Under the pieces are notes generated by a model. That model saw only the letters and a list, made by a program, of their open reading frames with translations. It was not told the DNA's origin and made no database searches. A stretch of 64,000 nucleotides of DNA from Allochromatium tepidum (GTDB lineage Bacteria; Pseudomonadota; Gammaproteobacteria; Chromatiales; Chromatiaceae). The DNA is taken from positions 1,442,755-1,506,754 of the forward strand of contig NZ_AP024563.1 of assembly GCF_018409545.1 (NCBI RefSeq), written 5' to 3'. Numbering within the stretch: position 1 is the stretch's first letter; each line of letters opens with the position of its first letter. Position numbers and translations under genes: made by a program. Shown piece after piece: positions 28,960-37,009 of this stretch.

Positions 28960-30408
28960 ATGAAGCACCAAACAGCGGCACTGGATTCCAATTACGCGCC
29001 CCACAGCGGGCACTCCACTCTGATACAGCGGATCAGCATGGGTTTCACGCGGTTCCTCCATGGTCACAAGACCTTCGATCATGGCATCTATCCGGTCGAG
29101 CACAAGGAACTCACGGCCGGCAAACCGATCCGCCGTCTGCCCTTCGCCGACGAGCTGGTCATTCCCTTGCAGCAGCACAAGGGCCGCACCTCGGTGCCGA
29201 TCGTCAAGGTCGGTCAGGAGGTGGTGCGCGGCGAGCCGATCGCGGTGGCCGATCATTTCGTCTCGGTGCCCATGCACGCACCGGCGACCGGCGTGATCCG
29301 GGCCATCGGGCTGGCGCCGACCGCCGAGGGGCCGAAGACCCAGGCGATCTTCCTCAAGGTCTATCATGCCGCCGGTCAGCAGGTGCTCTACGGTAGCGAG
29401 TGCGAACCCGAGCACATGAACGTCAAGGACATCATCCAAGCGGTGCAGGATGCGGGGCTGGTCGGACTCGGCGGCGGAGCTTTTCCGAGTCACGTCAAGA
29501 TGCAGCCGCCGGCCGGGCGCGTGATCCATACGCTGCTGGTCAACGGCTGTGAGTGCGAGCCGTACCTGACCTGTGACCACCGCATCATGCTGGAGCAGAC
29601 CGAACATCTGATCCGGGGCATTCGGATCGCACTGCGGGCCACGCGCGCCGAACGCGCCATCATCGGCGTCGAGGACAACAAGCTCGATGCCGTGAGCCAT
29701 CTGCGGGCGCGCATTCCCAAGCATCTGCCGATCACGGTCGAGGCGGTCCGGACCAAGTATCCGCAGGGCGCCGAGAAGATGCTCATCACCGCGCTGCTCG
29801 ATGCCGAGGTTCCGGCCGGCGGTCTGCCGGCGGATGTCGGCGTGGTGGTGTTCAACGTCGGTACCCTGGCCCAGATGGGCGAGCTGGTGCCGCAGGGACG
29901 GGGTCTGATCGAGCGCGTGGTCACGGTCAGCGGGCCGGCGGTCAAGAATCCGGGCAATTTCCTGGTGCCGATCGGCACCCCTGTGCGCTTCCTGCTCGAT
30001 CAGGTCGGGCTCAAGGGGGAACTTGGGCAGGTGATCCTGGGTGGTCCCATGATGGGCATGGCCGTGTCCTCGCTCGACGTGCCCGTCACCAAGTCGGTCT
30101 CGGGCGTGGTGGCGCTGGAGCCGGAAGATCCGGCGCCGGCGCGGCGTCAGGTCTATCCCTGCATCAAGTGCGGCGAGTGTCTGCGCGCCTGTCCGGTCTC
30201 GCTCAATCCCTCGATGCTCGGTGAGCTGGCGGTGGCGCGCGAATACGGCGTCATGGCCGAGCAGTTCAATCTCGACCAGTGCTTCGAGTGCGGCTGCTGT
30301 GCCTTCGTCTGCCCGTCGAATATCCCGCTGACGCAGTATTTCCGCATCGCCAAGTCGATCAATCGCGATGCCCGGCGGCGGGACGAGGCCAAGCAAACCC
30401 GGCACTGA
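28960..30408 (+). CDS. rnfC: Rnf electron transport complex, subunit C
   Basis: A 482-aa NADH-binding subunit. It contains the Rossmann-like part with GLVGLGGGAFPSHVKM, the flavin-binding SLBB region and two 4Fe-4S motifs near the C-terminus (CIKCGECLRACP and CFECGCCAFVCP). It lacks the Ala/Lys-rich repeats that extend E. coli RnfC to about 740 aa. The start at ATG 28960 was chosen because the longer frame from 28561 lies within the PFOR gene. An N-terminal extension of about 25 residues precedes the conserved HGIYPVEHKELT. Confidence 0.96.
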   Translation: MKHQTAALDSNYAPHSGHSTLIQRISMGFTRFLHGHKTFDHGIYPVEHKELTAGKPIRRLPFADELVIPLQQHKGRTSVPIVKVGQEVVRGEPIAVADHFVSVPMHAPATGVIRAIGLAPTAEGPKTQAIFLKVYHAAGQQVLYGSECEPEHMNVKDIIQAVQDAGLVGLGGGAFPSHVKMQPPAGRVIHTLLVNGCECEPYLTCDHRIMLEQTEHLIRGIRIALRATRAERAIIGVEDNKLDAVSHLRARIPKHLPITVEAVRTKYPQGAEKMLITALLDAEVPAGGLPADVGVVVFNVGTLAQMGELVPQGRGLIERVVTVSGPAVKNPGNFLVPIGTPVRFLLDQVGLKGELGQVILGGPMMGMAVSSLDVPVTKSVSGVVALEPEDPAPARRQVYPCIKCGECLRACPVSLNPSMLGELAVAREYGVMAEQFNLDQCFECGCCAFVCPSNIPLTQYFRIAKSINRDARRRDEAKQTRH

Positions 30409-30442
30409 GCAACCACTGATTACTGAAGACTGATGACGAACC

Positions 30443-31471
30443 ATGTCTAGAGGCATCGAAATCCGCACCTCACCGCATCTCAAGCGGGTGGTGACGGTCG
30501 ACAAGATCATGCGCACCGTGGTGCTGGCGTTGCTGCCGATCGCGGCCTTCGCGGTCTGGCAGTTCGGGCTGAGTGCGCTGCTGCTGCTCCTGACCACCAC
30601 CGGCGTGGCCATCCTGACCGAGTGGTTCTTCGCCCGTATCAGCGGGCGGGGCAACACGGTCTCGGACTGGTCGGTGGTCATCACCGGACTGCTGCTGGGA
30701 CTGACCCTGCCGCCCGGCTTTCCGCTGTGGATGGCGGCGGTGGCCGCCTTCGTCGGCGTGGCGCTGGGTAAGGCGCTGTTCGGCGGCCTGGGCTACAACG
30801 TCATGAATCCGGCCCTGGTCGGACGCGCCTTCGTGCAGGCGGCCTTTCCGGTGGCCATCACCACCTGGACGCCGGCCTTCACGCCCGGCCGTTTCACCGA
30901 GATCATCCCCTCGACCCTGACGCCGCCCTTCATGCAGCCGATCCCGGTCGACGCCTGGGTCGCGAGTCTGAACATGGATGGCTGGACCGGAGCCACGCCG
31001 CTGGCGCTCCAGAAGTTCGAGCATATCGAGACGCCGATCATGGATACCTTCACCGGGATGATCGCCGGCTCGGCAGGCGAGACTTCGGCGATCCTGATCC
31101 TGATCTGCGGTCTGTGGCTGGCCTGGCAGCGGATGCTCGACTGGCGCATCCCGGTCAGCGTCATGGCCGGCGCGGTCCTGGTGGCCCTGCCGTTCTGGCT
31201 GCTCGATCCAAGTCTTTATCCGAGTCCCTGGTTCGTGCTCTGCTCGGGCGGGCTGATGCTGGGCGCCTGGTTCATGGCCAGCGACATGGTGGCCTCGCCC
31301 GTAACCTGGAGCGGCGCGGTGATCTATGGACTCTTCATCGGCGCGCTGACCGTGGTGATCCGGCTGTTCGGCGGTCTGGTCGAGGGCATCATGTATGCGA
31401 TCCTGCTCGCCAATGCACTCGGGCCGCTGATTTCGAGCTGGACCCAGCCGCGCGTCTATGGCTCCAAATAG
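30443..31471 (+). CDS. rnfD: Rnf electron transport complex, subunit D
   Basis: A 342-aa membrane subunit with about nine to ten membrane segments. The flavinylation motif TGATP places covalent FMN on Thr185 (FMN attachment by an ApbE-type transferase is the known mechanism). The family block GYNVMNPALVGRAFVQAAFP (about 118-137) is present. It follows rnfC by 34 bases. Confidence 0.96.
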   Translation: MSRGIEIRTSPHLKRVVTVDKIMRTVVLALLPIAAFAVWQFGLSALLLLLTTTGVAILTEWFFARISGRGNTVSDWSVVITGLLLGLTLPPGFPLWMAAVAAFVGVALGKALFGGLGYNVMNPALVGRAFVQAAFPVAITTWTPAFTPGRFTEIIPSTLTPPFMQPIPVDAWVASLNMDGWTGATPLALQKFEHIETPIMDTFTGMIAGSAGETSAILILICGLWLAWQRMLDWRIPVSVMAGAVLVALPFWLLDPSLYPSPWFVLCSGGLMLGAWFMASDMVASPVTWSGAVIYGLFIGALTVVIRLFGGLVEGIMYAILLANALGPLISSWTQPRVYGSK

Positions 31472-31483
31472 AGTAGGGCAGAG

Positions 31484-32176
31484 ATGACCACCGACGTACA
31501 GATTCAACCTCAAGCGGCGTCCACGCCGGCCTGGGCCATGCTGCGCACCCTGGGCGGCATCGCGCTGCTATCCGGGCTGCTGGTGGCGCTGGTCTACCAG
31601 TTCACTTTACCCATCATCGCCGAGAATCAGCGTGTCCTGACCGAGAAGGCGGTGTTCCGCGTGCTGCCGGGGGCCGTGACTAAGCGCGATTTCGTCATCA
31701 CGCCCGAGGGCGGACTGATGCCGGCCGAGGCAGGTGCGAGCGGCGATCTCGTCTATGGCGCCTATGACGCCGACGGCCGCTTGCTGGGTCTGGCCATCAC
31801 CGGCTCGGGTCCGGGCTATGCCGGGCCGGTCAAGGTGATGTTCGCCTATGACCCGATCTGCGACTGCATCACCGGCAGCAAGGTGCTCCAGTCCAACGAG
31901 ACGCCCGGTTTCGGCGACAAGCTCGACTTCGACCCCGACTTCCTCGAAAACTTCAAGGCACTCGACGCGCGTCTGAACGCCGAGGGCACGGCGCTCGCCA
32001 ACACCATCGTCACCGTCAAGCACGGCACCAAGAGCGAGCCCTGGCAGATCGACGCCATCACCGGCGCGACCATCTCCTCGAACGCCATGGGCCGCGCGGC
32101 CAATGCCGCCGCACAACGCGCCGTACCGGCCATCGAGCGCGATCCGTCCGTGCTCGCCGCGCCGCCGTCGCCCTGA
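31484..32176 (+). CDS. rnfG: Rnf electron transport complex, subunit G
   Basis: A 230-aa subunit with one N-terminal membrane helix (about 18-40) and a periplasmic FMN-binding domain. The motif TGATISSNAMG marks covalent FMN on Thr196. ETPGFGDKL is also a family motif. It lies 12 bases after rnfD. No apbE flavin transferase is in the window, so it must be elsewhere in the genome. Confidence 0.96.
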   Translation: MTTDVQIQPQAASTPAWAMLRTLGGIALLSGLLVALVYQFTLPIIAENQRVLTEKAVFRVLPGAVTKRDFVITPEGGLMPAEAGASGDLVYGAYDADGRLLGLAITGSGPGYAGPVKVMFAYDPICDCITGSKVLQSNETPGFGDKLDFDPDFLENFKALDARLNAEGTALANTIVTVKHGTKSEPWQIDAITGATISSNAMGRAANAAAQRAVPAIERDPSVLAAPPSP

Positions 32177-32194
32177 ACCGCGAGATCCAGAGTC

Positions 32195-32857
32195 ATGTCC
32201 GAACTGCTCAATCCGCAAGAGAAACTCACCCCGGACACCTTCCTGCGCGGTCTGTGGGAAGAGAACCCGGTGTTCGTGATGCTGCTCGGACTCTGTCCGG
32301 TGCTGGCAGTCACGAGTACGACCCTGAACGCGCTGGCGATGGGACTGGCGACGACCTTCGTGCTGGTCTGCTCCAGTCTGCTGGTGTCGCTGCTGCGTCA
32401 CTGGATCCCCAAGCAGGTGCGCATCGCCAGCTACATCGTCATCATCGCCACCTTCGTCACCATCGTCGACTATGCGATCCAGGCCATCAGTCTGGAGCTG
32501 TACGCCGCACTGGGCGCGTTCATCCAGCTCATCGTCGCCAACTGCGTGATCCTGGGCCGCGCCGAGGCCTACGCTTCCAAGCAGCGGGTGCCGACGACCA
32601 TCGTCAATAGCCTGGGCACGGGCGTCGGCTTCACGCTGGCGCTGCTGGCGCTCGGCACGGTACGCGAGGTCCTGGGCAACGGCACCCTGCTGGGCGTCTC
32701 GCTGTTCGGACCGGATTTTCAGCCCTGGCTGGTGATGATCCTGCCGCCGGGCGGCTTCTTCGTGCTCGGGGCCTGGCTGCTGCTGTTCAACTGGCTGCGT
32801 CTGACCAAGATCCGCCGCGCCGCGAAATTCACGGGAGCACCCGCCGATGCACGCTGA
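32195..32857 (+). CDS. rnfE: Rnf electron transport complex, subunit E
   Basis: A 220-aa membrane protein with six predicted segments, paired with RnfA. Conserved features include NPVFVMLLGLCPVLAVT with one Cys and IVANCVILGRAEAYA with the second Cys; in Nqr and Rnf the two homologous subunits share a membrane 2Fe-2S centre through such cysteines. The end overlaps the rnfA start by 11 bases, giving translational coupling. Confidence 0.96.
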   Translation: MSELLNPQEKLTPDTFLRGLWEENPVFVMLLGLCPVLAVTSTTLNALAMGLATTFVLVCSSLLVSLLRHWIPKQVRIASYIVIIATFVTIVDYAIQAISLELYAALGAFIQLIVANCVILGRAEAYASKQRVPTTIVNSLGTGVGFTLALLALGTVREVLGNGTLLGVSLFGPDFQPWLVMILPPGGFFVLGAWLLLFNWLRLTKIRRAAKFTGAPADAR

Positions 32858-33437
32858 ACCCCTGTCGCTGATCTTTCTCAACGCCGCCATCGTCAACAAC
32901 TTCGTGCTGGCGCTGTTTCTCGGCATCTGCCCCTTCCTCGGCGTTTCGGCCAAAAAGGAGACGGCCTGGAACATGGGGCTGGCGACCATGTTCGTGATGC
33001 TGGTCAGCTCGGCCGCCGCCTATGGCATCAACTGGCTGCTGACCCAGCTCGGCTTGGAGTTCCTGCGCCTGATCTGCTACATCGCCGTGATCGCCTCGGC
33101 GGTGCAACTGGTCGAGATGTTCGTCAAGAAGACCAGTCCGGTGCTGTTCCGCTCGCTCGGCATCTTCCTGCCGCTGATCACCACCAACTGTGCCATCCTG
33201 GGTCTGGCATTGTTCCAGACCACCAAGGAATACGACTTCGTGCAGAGTCTGGTCTATGCGCTGGGCGCGGGTGTCGGCTTCACGCTGGCGCTGATGCTGA
33301 TGGCGGGTCTGCGCGAAAAACTGGCGCTGGCCCGTGTGCCGAGCGTCAGTCAGGGCGCGGCCATGAGTCTGATGCTGGCGGGATTGCTGTCGCTGGCGTT
33401 CATGGGCTTCGCCGGACTGGGAGGCGGGCATGGTTGA
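32847..33437 (+). CDS. rnfA: Rnf electron transport complex, subunit A
   Basis: A 196-aa membrane protein with six segments, homologous to RnfE in inverted topology. It has FLGICPFLGVSAK with a Cys and TTNCAILGLALFQ with the second Cys for the intramembrane iron-sulfur centre. It is the last canonical subunit in the order C-D-G-E-A, as in clostridia; in E. coli-type operons rnfA is first. It overlaps the small Cys-rich gene that follows. Confidence 0.96.
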   Translation: MHAEPLSLIFLNAAIVNNFVLALFLGICPFLGVSAKKETAWNMGLATMFVMLVSSAAAYGINWLLTQLGLEFLRLICYIAVIASAVQLVEMFVKKTSPVLFRSLGIFLPLITTNCAILGLALFQTTKEYDFVQSLVYALGAGVGFTLALMLMAGLREKLALARVPSVSQGAAMSLMLAGLLSLAFMGFAGLGGGHG

Positions 33438-33606
33438 GATCCTGCTCGCGCCTCTGGTGGTGTTTCTGGCGCTCGTCGGCTGGGTCGGCGTGCAGCAGCT
33501 CTATGCACGCTTTCAGGCCCGTTATCCGCAGCTCGGACCCTTTCGCGACTCGGGCGGCGGTTGCTCGTGCGGCAAGGGGTCGTGTTCCTCCAACAACGCT
33601 TGCTGA
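33430..33606 (+). CDS. Small Cys-rich membrane protein after rnfA
   Basis: 58 aa from ATG 33430 to TGA 33606, overlapping the rnfA stop by eight bases. The N-terminal helix (about residues 3-24, APLVVFLALVGWVGV) is membrane-spanning, followed by an Arg-containing stretch and a glycine/cysteine tail GGGCSCGKGSCSSNNAC with four Cys. The layout recalls NqrM, a small membrane protein needed to deliver iron to the NqrD/NqrE centre, and FeoB-associated Cys-rich proteins. It may mature the RnfA/RnfE centre; that is inference from location and shape. Confidence 0.75.
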   Translation: MVEILLAPLVVFLALVGWVGVQQLYARFQARYPQLGPFRDSGGGCSCGKGSCSSNNAC

Positions 33607-33696
33607 TTTGCACCGAGCTGCTCGGTTCGCGTTTCTCTCGATCACATCAATGTATCCTCTTGCGGCCGGCGGTCGCCGGAGTGAAGGAGTGACTGG

Positions 33697-34560
33697 ATGA
33701 GTCAACAAGACATCAAGTACATCGGCCCCACCGCCCCGGCGGTCATCAAGGCCAGCCAGCGCATCACGCCCGAGACCACCGACGAGGTGCGTCACATCAC
33801 GCTCGAAGTGCTCGATCCCGCCTTCCAGTTCGTCGAGGGCCAAAGCATCGGCGTGCTGGTGCCCGGACCGCACGAATTCGGCAACGAGATGCACGTGCGC
33901 CGCTACTCGATCGCCAATGCGCGCAACGTTCCGGTCGGCGGCGGGGTGCATCTGGATATCCTGGTGCGTCGCTGTTTCTACATCGATGAGGTCAGCGGCG
34001 AGCGCTATCCGGGCGTGGCCTCCAATTATCTGTGCGATGCCAAGCCGGGCGACCAGATCACGATCAGCGGCCCCTATCTCAGCCCCTTCCGCATGCCGCT
34101 GGACAACCGCGCCAATCTGCTCATGATCGGCACCGGAACCGGGATTGCACCCTTCCGCGCCTTCGCCCAGCTCATCTACGAGCGTCGCGGCGACTGGAAG
34201 GGGCAGGTGCGGCTCTACTACGGCGGTCACAGCGGTCTGGATCTGATGTACGCCAACGACGAGACCAGCGACCTGACGCACTACTACGACGAGAAGACCT
34301 TCCAGGCCTTCCGTGCGCTGGGCACGAAGCCGCTGATGAGTTCCTCACAGGCGCTGGAGCAGGGGTTGACCGAACACTCTGCCGAGGCCTGGCGTCTGAT
34401 GCGCGAGCCGAACACCCATGTGTTCCTCTCCGGTCTGAGCAAGGTCACGCAGGTGTTCGACCGGGTCATGGCCAAGCAGGCCGGCTCCGAGGTGGAGTGG
34501 AAGCAGCTCAAACAGCGGTTGATCGAGGATGGGCGCTGGTCGGAGCTGATCTACGACTGA
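33697..34560 (+). CDS. Plant-type ferredoxin-NADP+ reductase-like flavoprotein
   Basis: 287 aa with an FAD domain (RRYSIANARN, about 68-77) and an NAD(P) domain (MIGTGTGIAPFRAFAQLIYE, about 143-162, and YYGGHSGLDLMY). The C-terminus WSELIYD ends in acidic and aromatic residues. The family moves electrons between ferredoxin or flavodoxin and NADP(H). As the last gene of the rnf-PFOR cluster it links the ferredoxin pool to pyridine nucleotides. Start at ATG 33697 with GGAGTGA upstream. Confidence 0.9.
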   Translation: MSQQDIKYIGPTAPAVIKASQRITPETTDEVRHITLEVLDPAFQFVEGQSIGVLVPGPHEFGNEMHVRRYSIANARNVPVGGGVHLDILVRRCFYIDEVSGERYPGVASNYLCDAKPGDQITISGPYLSPFRMPLDNRANLLMIGTGTGIAPFRAFAQLIYERRGDWKGQVRLYYGGHSGLDLMYANDETSDLTHYYDEKTFQAFRALGTKPLMSSSQALEQGLTEHSAEAWRLMREPNTHVFLSGLSKVTQVFDRVMAKQAGSEVEWKQLKQRLIEDGRWSELIYD

Positions 34561-34658
34561 TCGAGTGTGATGGTAGGTGCGGTCGGATGCTCCGGCGTGG
34601 AGTCTCCGCCGCCCATGACGCCGTGTACTGATCGATGTCCGTTGAGTCCTGACGGCAC

Positions 34659-35618
34659 TCAGACGATGGGTTGAGCGCCTAGGAACGCCCGCGCCGTCTC
34701 GGCATCGCGCCGGATCTGCGCCCGTAGCGCCTCGAACGACTCGAAACGCTGTTCATCGCGCAGACGCAGCACCAGTTCGACTTCCAGATGCCGGCCGTAG
34801 ATCGATTGGTCGAAGTCGAACAGATGCACTTCCAGTCTTGCTGTGGTTCCGTCGACCGTCGGGCGTGTGCCGATGTTGGCCACGCCCGGCCAGGGTTCCG
34901 GCTCCTGCCCCAATCCGCGCACCCGCACCGCATAGACCCCGCGCACCGGGCTGACACGACGATGCAGCGCGATGTTGGCCGTCGGGAAACCGATGGCGCG
35001 CCCGCGCTTGTCGCCATGCACCACGCGACCTTCGAGACAATAGGGCCGACCGAGCAGATGCCGCGTCTGTTCCAGATCCCCGCGCGCCAGCGCCTCGCGC
35101 ACCCGCGTGCTGCTGATGCGCTCGGCGCCGTGGGTGATGGTGTGCAGATCCTCGACCGCGAATCCGACCCCGTGCGTCTCGGCCTCGCGTCCCATGTCAG
35201 TCAGCAGCGCGAAATCACCCGCGCGTCCCCGCCCGAACCGGAAGTCGTCGCCGACCAGCAGAAAGCGCACGCCCAGCCCGTCGATGAGCAACCGCCGCAC
35301 GAACTCCGGTGCCGACATCGCCGCCAGCCGTGGCCCGAACTCCAGCAGCATCACCCGCTCGATGCCGCTCGCGCGCAGTGCCCCGAGCTTCTCGCGCAAC
35401 CGCGTCAACCGCGCCGGCGCCGACTCGGGCGCGAACACCTCCATCGGCTGAGGCTCGAAGGTGATCACGGTCGCCGGCAGTCCCAGCTCACGCCCGCGCG
35501 TCAGCAACCGCTGGAAGACCGCGCGATGCCCCAGATGCACCCCGTCGAAATTGCCGATCGTGGCGACACAGCCGCGATCGGCGGGGCGCAGATTGTGCAG
35601 GCCCCGGATCAGTCTCAT
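34659..35618 (-). CDS. ribF: Bifunctional riboflavin kinase / FMN adenylyltransferase
   Basis: A 319-aa enzyme making FMN and FAD from riboflavin. The N-terminal adenylyltransferase domain has TIGNFDGVHLGH (about 21-32) and a later ISSTRVREAL. The C-terminal kinase domain has GFPTANI and GVANIGTRPT. Its ATG overlaps the bciB stop, so the two genes form a unit. It is convergent with the FNR-like gene at the end of the flavin-dependent rnf operon. Confidence 0.97.
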   Translation of the reverse strand: MRLIRGLHNLRPADRGCVATIGNFDGVHLGHRAVFQRLLTRGRELGLPATVITFEPQPMEVFAPESAPARLTRLREKLGALRASGIERVMLLEFGPRLAAMSAPEFVRRLLIDGLGVRFLLVGDDFRFGRGRAGDFALLTDMGREAETHGVGFAVEDLHTITHGAERISSTRVREALARGDLEQTRHLLGRPYCLEGRVVHGDKRGRAIGFPTANIALHRRVSPVRGVYAVRVRGLGQEPEPWPGVANIGTRPTVDGTTARLEVHLFDFDQSIYGRHLEVELVLRLRDEQRFESFEALRAQIRRDAETARAFLGAQPIV

Positions 35619-36886
35619 TCTTCGGTCTGCGGAGCCAGCGGACGCCCGAAGACCTCAAGGTACTTGTCCGCATAGGGTGCGAGCGTCTGATAGACATGCT
35701 CGGGCACCACGCGCGCCTCGAAGCGCGGAAACTTACTGCGCACATAGTTCAGATTGCGCAGCAGCTTCATTTCGATGATGGCGCGCGCGAACTCCAGCCC
35801 CTTCGAGCCCTTCTTGCGCTGCATGTAGGCCACCAGCTTGCGCACCAGGAACGGCGACTTCTTGGCCCCCGGCGGCTGAGTCAGACGCGCGATGTAGTGC
35901 GGCATGCCGCGCGTGCGGTCGCCGCTCGAGGTCAGCTCGCCGATCTCCAGGTCCGGACGGATCAGCTCAAACAGCTCCTCGCCGATCTCGGTGCGCGCCA
36001 GTACCCACTGCCAGCCCAGTTCAGCACCCATGTAGCCGACGGTCAGGTCGCACAGCGTATTCGGATAGTCGAAGCAGGACAGACAGGAGGAGGGGAAGAT
36101 CCCGTGCAGCTTGTCCATCGGGAAGTCGATGTAGTTGACGCGCTCTTTCCGGCCGTCCTCGTGGCGCATCCAGAGACTGAAGTCCTGCATGAACTCGTAG
36201 TGAACGATGGTCTGCGGCGAGCGCGAGACCTGGGTCAGGAAATATTCCAGATCCGGATAGGTGACGTTGTCGCTACAGGGGATGCCGATCACATAGAGCT
36301 TCTCCAGCCCGAGTTCGGCCTCGACCGCGCGCAGCATGTGCACCTGACAGCTTGTACCGATGAAAGCCAGTCGCTTGATGCCCTGTTCGCGCACCTGATC
36401 GAGCAGACGCAGATTGGGCGACAGACAGGGCTTGTTGCCGGCGGTGGCCAGGACGTCGGCCGGCGTGCGCGCCAGCACCGGCTCGGACTTGAAACGGGTG
36501 CCGGGCGCCGCGCCCGTGGTGATGACGGCCTCGACCTGACCCTGTTCAAGCAGGCGCGCACCGAGCGAGGTGACGATGCCGCTCCACTGCGCCTGGGGAT
36601 TGGGTCGACGCATGCGTGCGGCGTACTGGGCGCGATGGATGCCGAAGCGCCCTTCGTCGTCGGACCGGCGCGTGCGACCGTGCAGGCGTTGTTCGATCTC
36701 GCTGGTCCGGTTGCGCACGAAGATGCAGGCCGAGGACATCCGTCCCTTGAGCGCGCTGTCGCACAGCCCGCAGTCGCTACAGAGCTTGGGCCGCCCCTGG
36801 AGCCGCGCGTCGCTGCTCAGGAGCGAGATGGTGTCGAGTCCCTTGGAGGGGCCGGTGTCCTGTGGGTCGAGCACGGCGTCGTTCAT
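35615..36886 (-). CDS. bciB: BciB-type ferredoxin-dependent divinyl chlorophyllide 8-vinyl reductase (F420 hydrogenase beta-subunit family)
   Basis: 423 aa. The N-terminus has CSDCGLCDSALKG for an Fe-S cluster, the middle has LAFIGTSCQVHMLRAVE, CSDNVTYPDLEYF and the FPMDKLHGIFPSSCLSCFDYPN Cys group with GYMGAE, all typical of the FrhB/FdhB family. In phototrophs the BciB branch reduces the 8-vinyl group of (proto)chlorophyllide. Its location 2.7 kb from bchI-bchD supports that reading, but the family has other members. The start (ATG 36886) overlaps a TGA of an upstream frame that the IscB element cuts off. Confidence 0.8.
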   Translation of the reverse strand: MNDAVLDPQDTGPSKGLDTISLLSSDARLQGRPKLCSDCGLCDSALKGRMSSACIFVRNRTSEIEQRLHGRTRRSDDEGRFGIHRAQYAARMRRPNPQAQWSGIVTSLGARLLEQGQVEAVITTGAAPGTRFKSEPVLARTPADVLATAGNKPCLSPNLRLLDQVREQGIKRLAFIGTSCQVHMLRAVEAELGLEKLYVIGIPCSDNVTYPDLEYFLTQVSRSPQTIVHYEFMQDFSLWMRHEDGRKERVNYIDFPMDKLHGIFPSSCLSCFDYPNTLCDLTVGYMGAELGWQWVLARTEIGEELFELIRPDLEIGELTSSGDRTRGMPHYIARLTQPPGAKKSPFLVRKLVAYMQRKKGSKGLEFARAIIEMKLLRNLNYVRSKFPRFEARVVPEHVYQTLAPYADKYLEVFGRPLAPQTEE

Positions 36887-37009
36887 GCGGCGGCCTCGAT
36901 GGCGCGCGCGGCGCGCGTGCTGGCGGGAAGGGTGGCGAAGATCATCAGCATTGCGCGAGAAACCCCGTCCTTCAGGGCGGTGAGGGATAGCGCGCGGCGC
37001 GTAGCGCCG

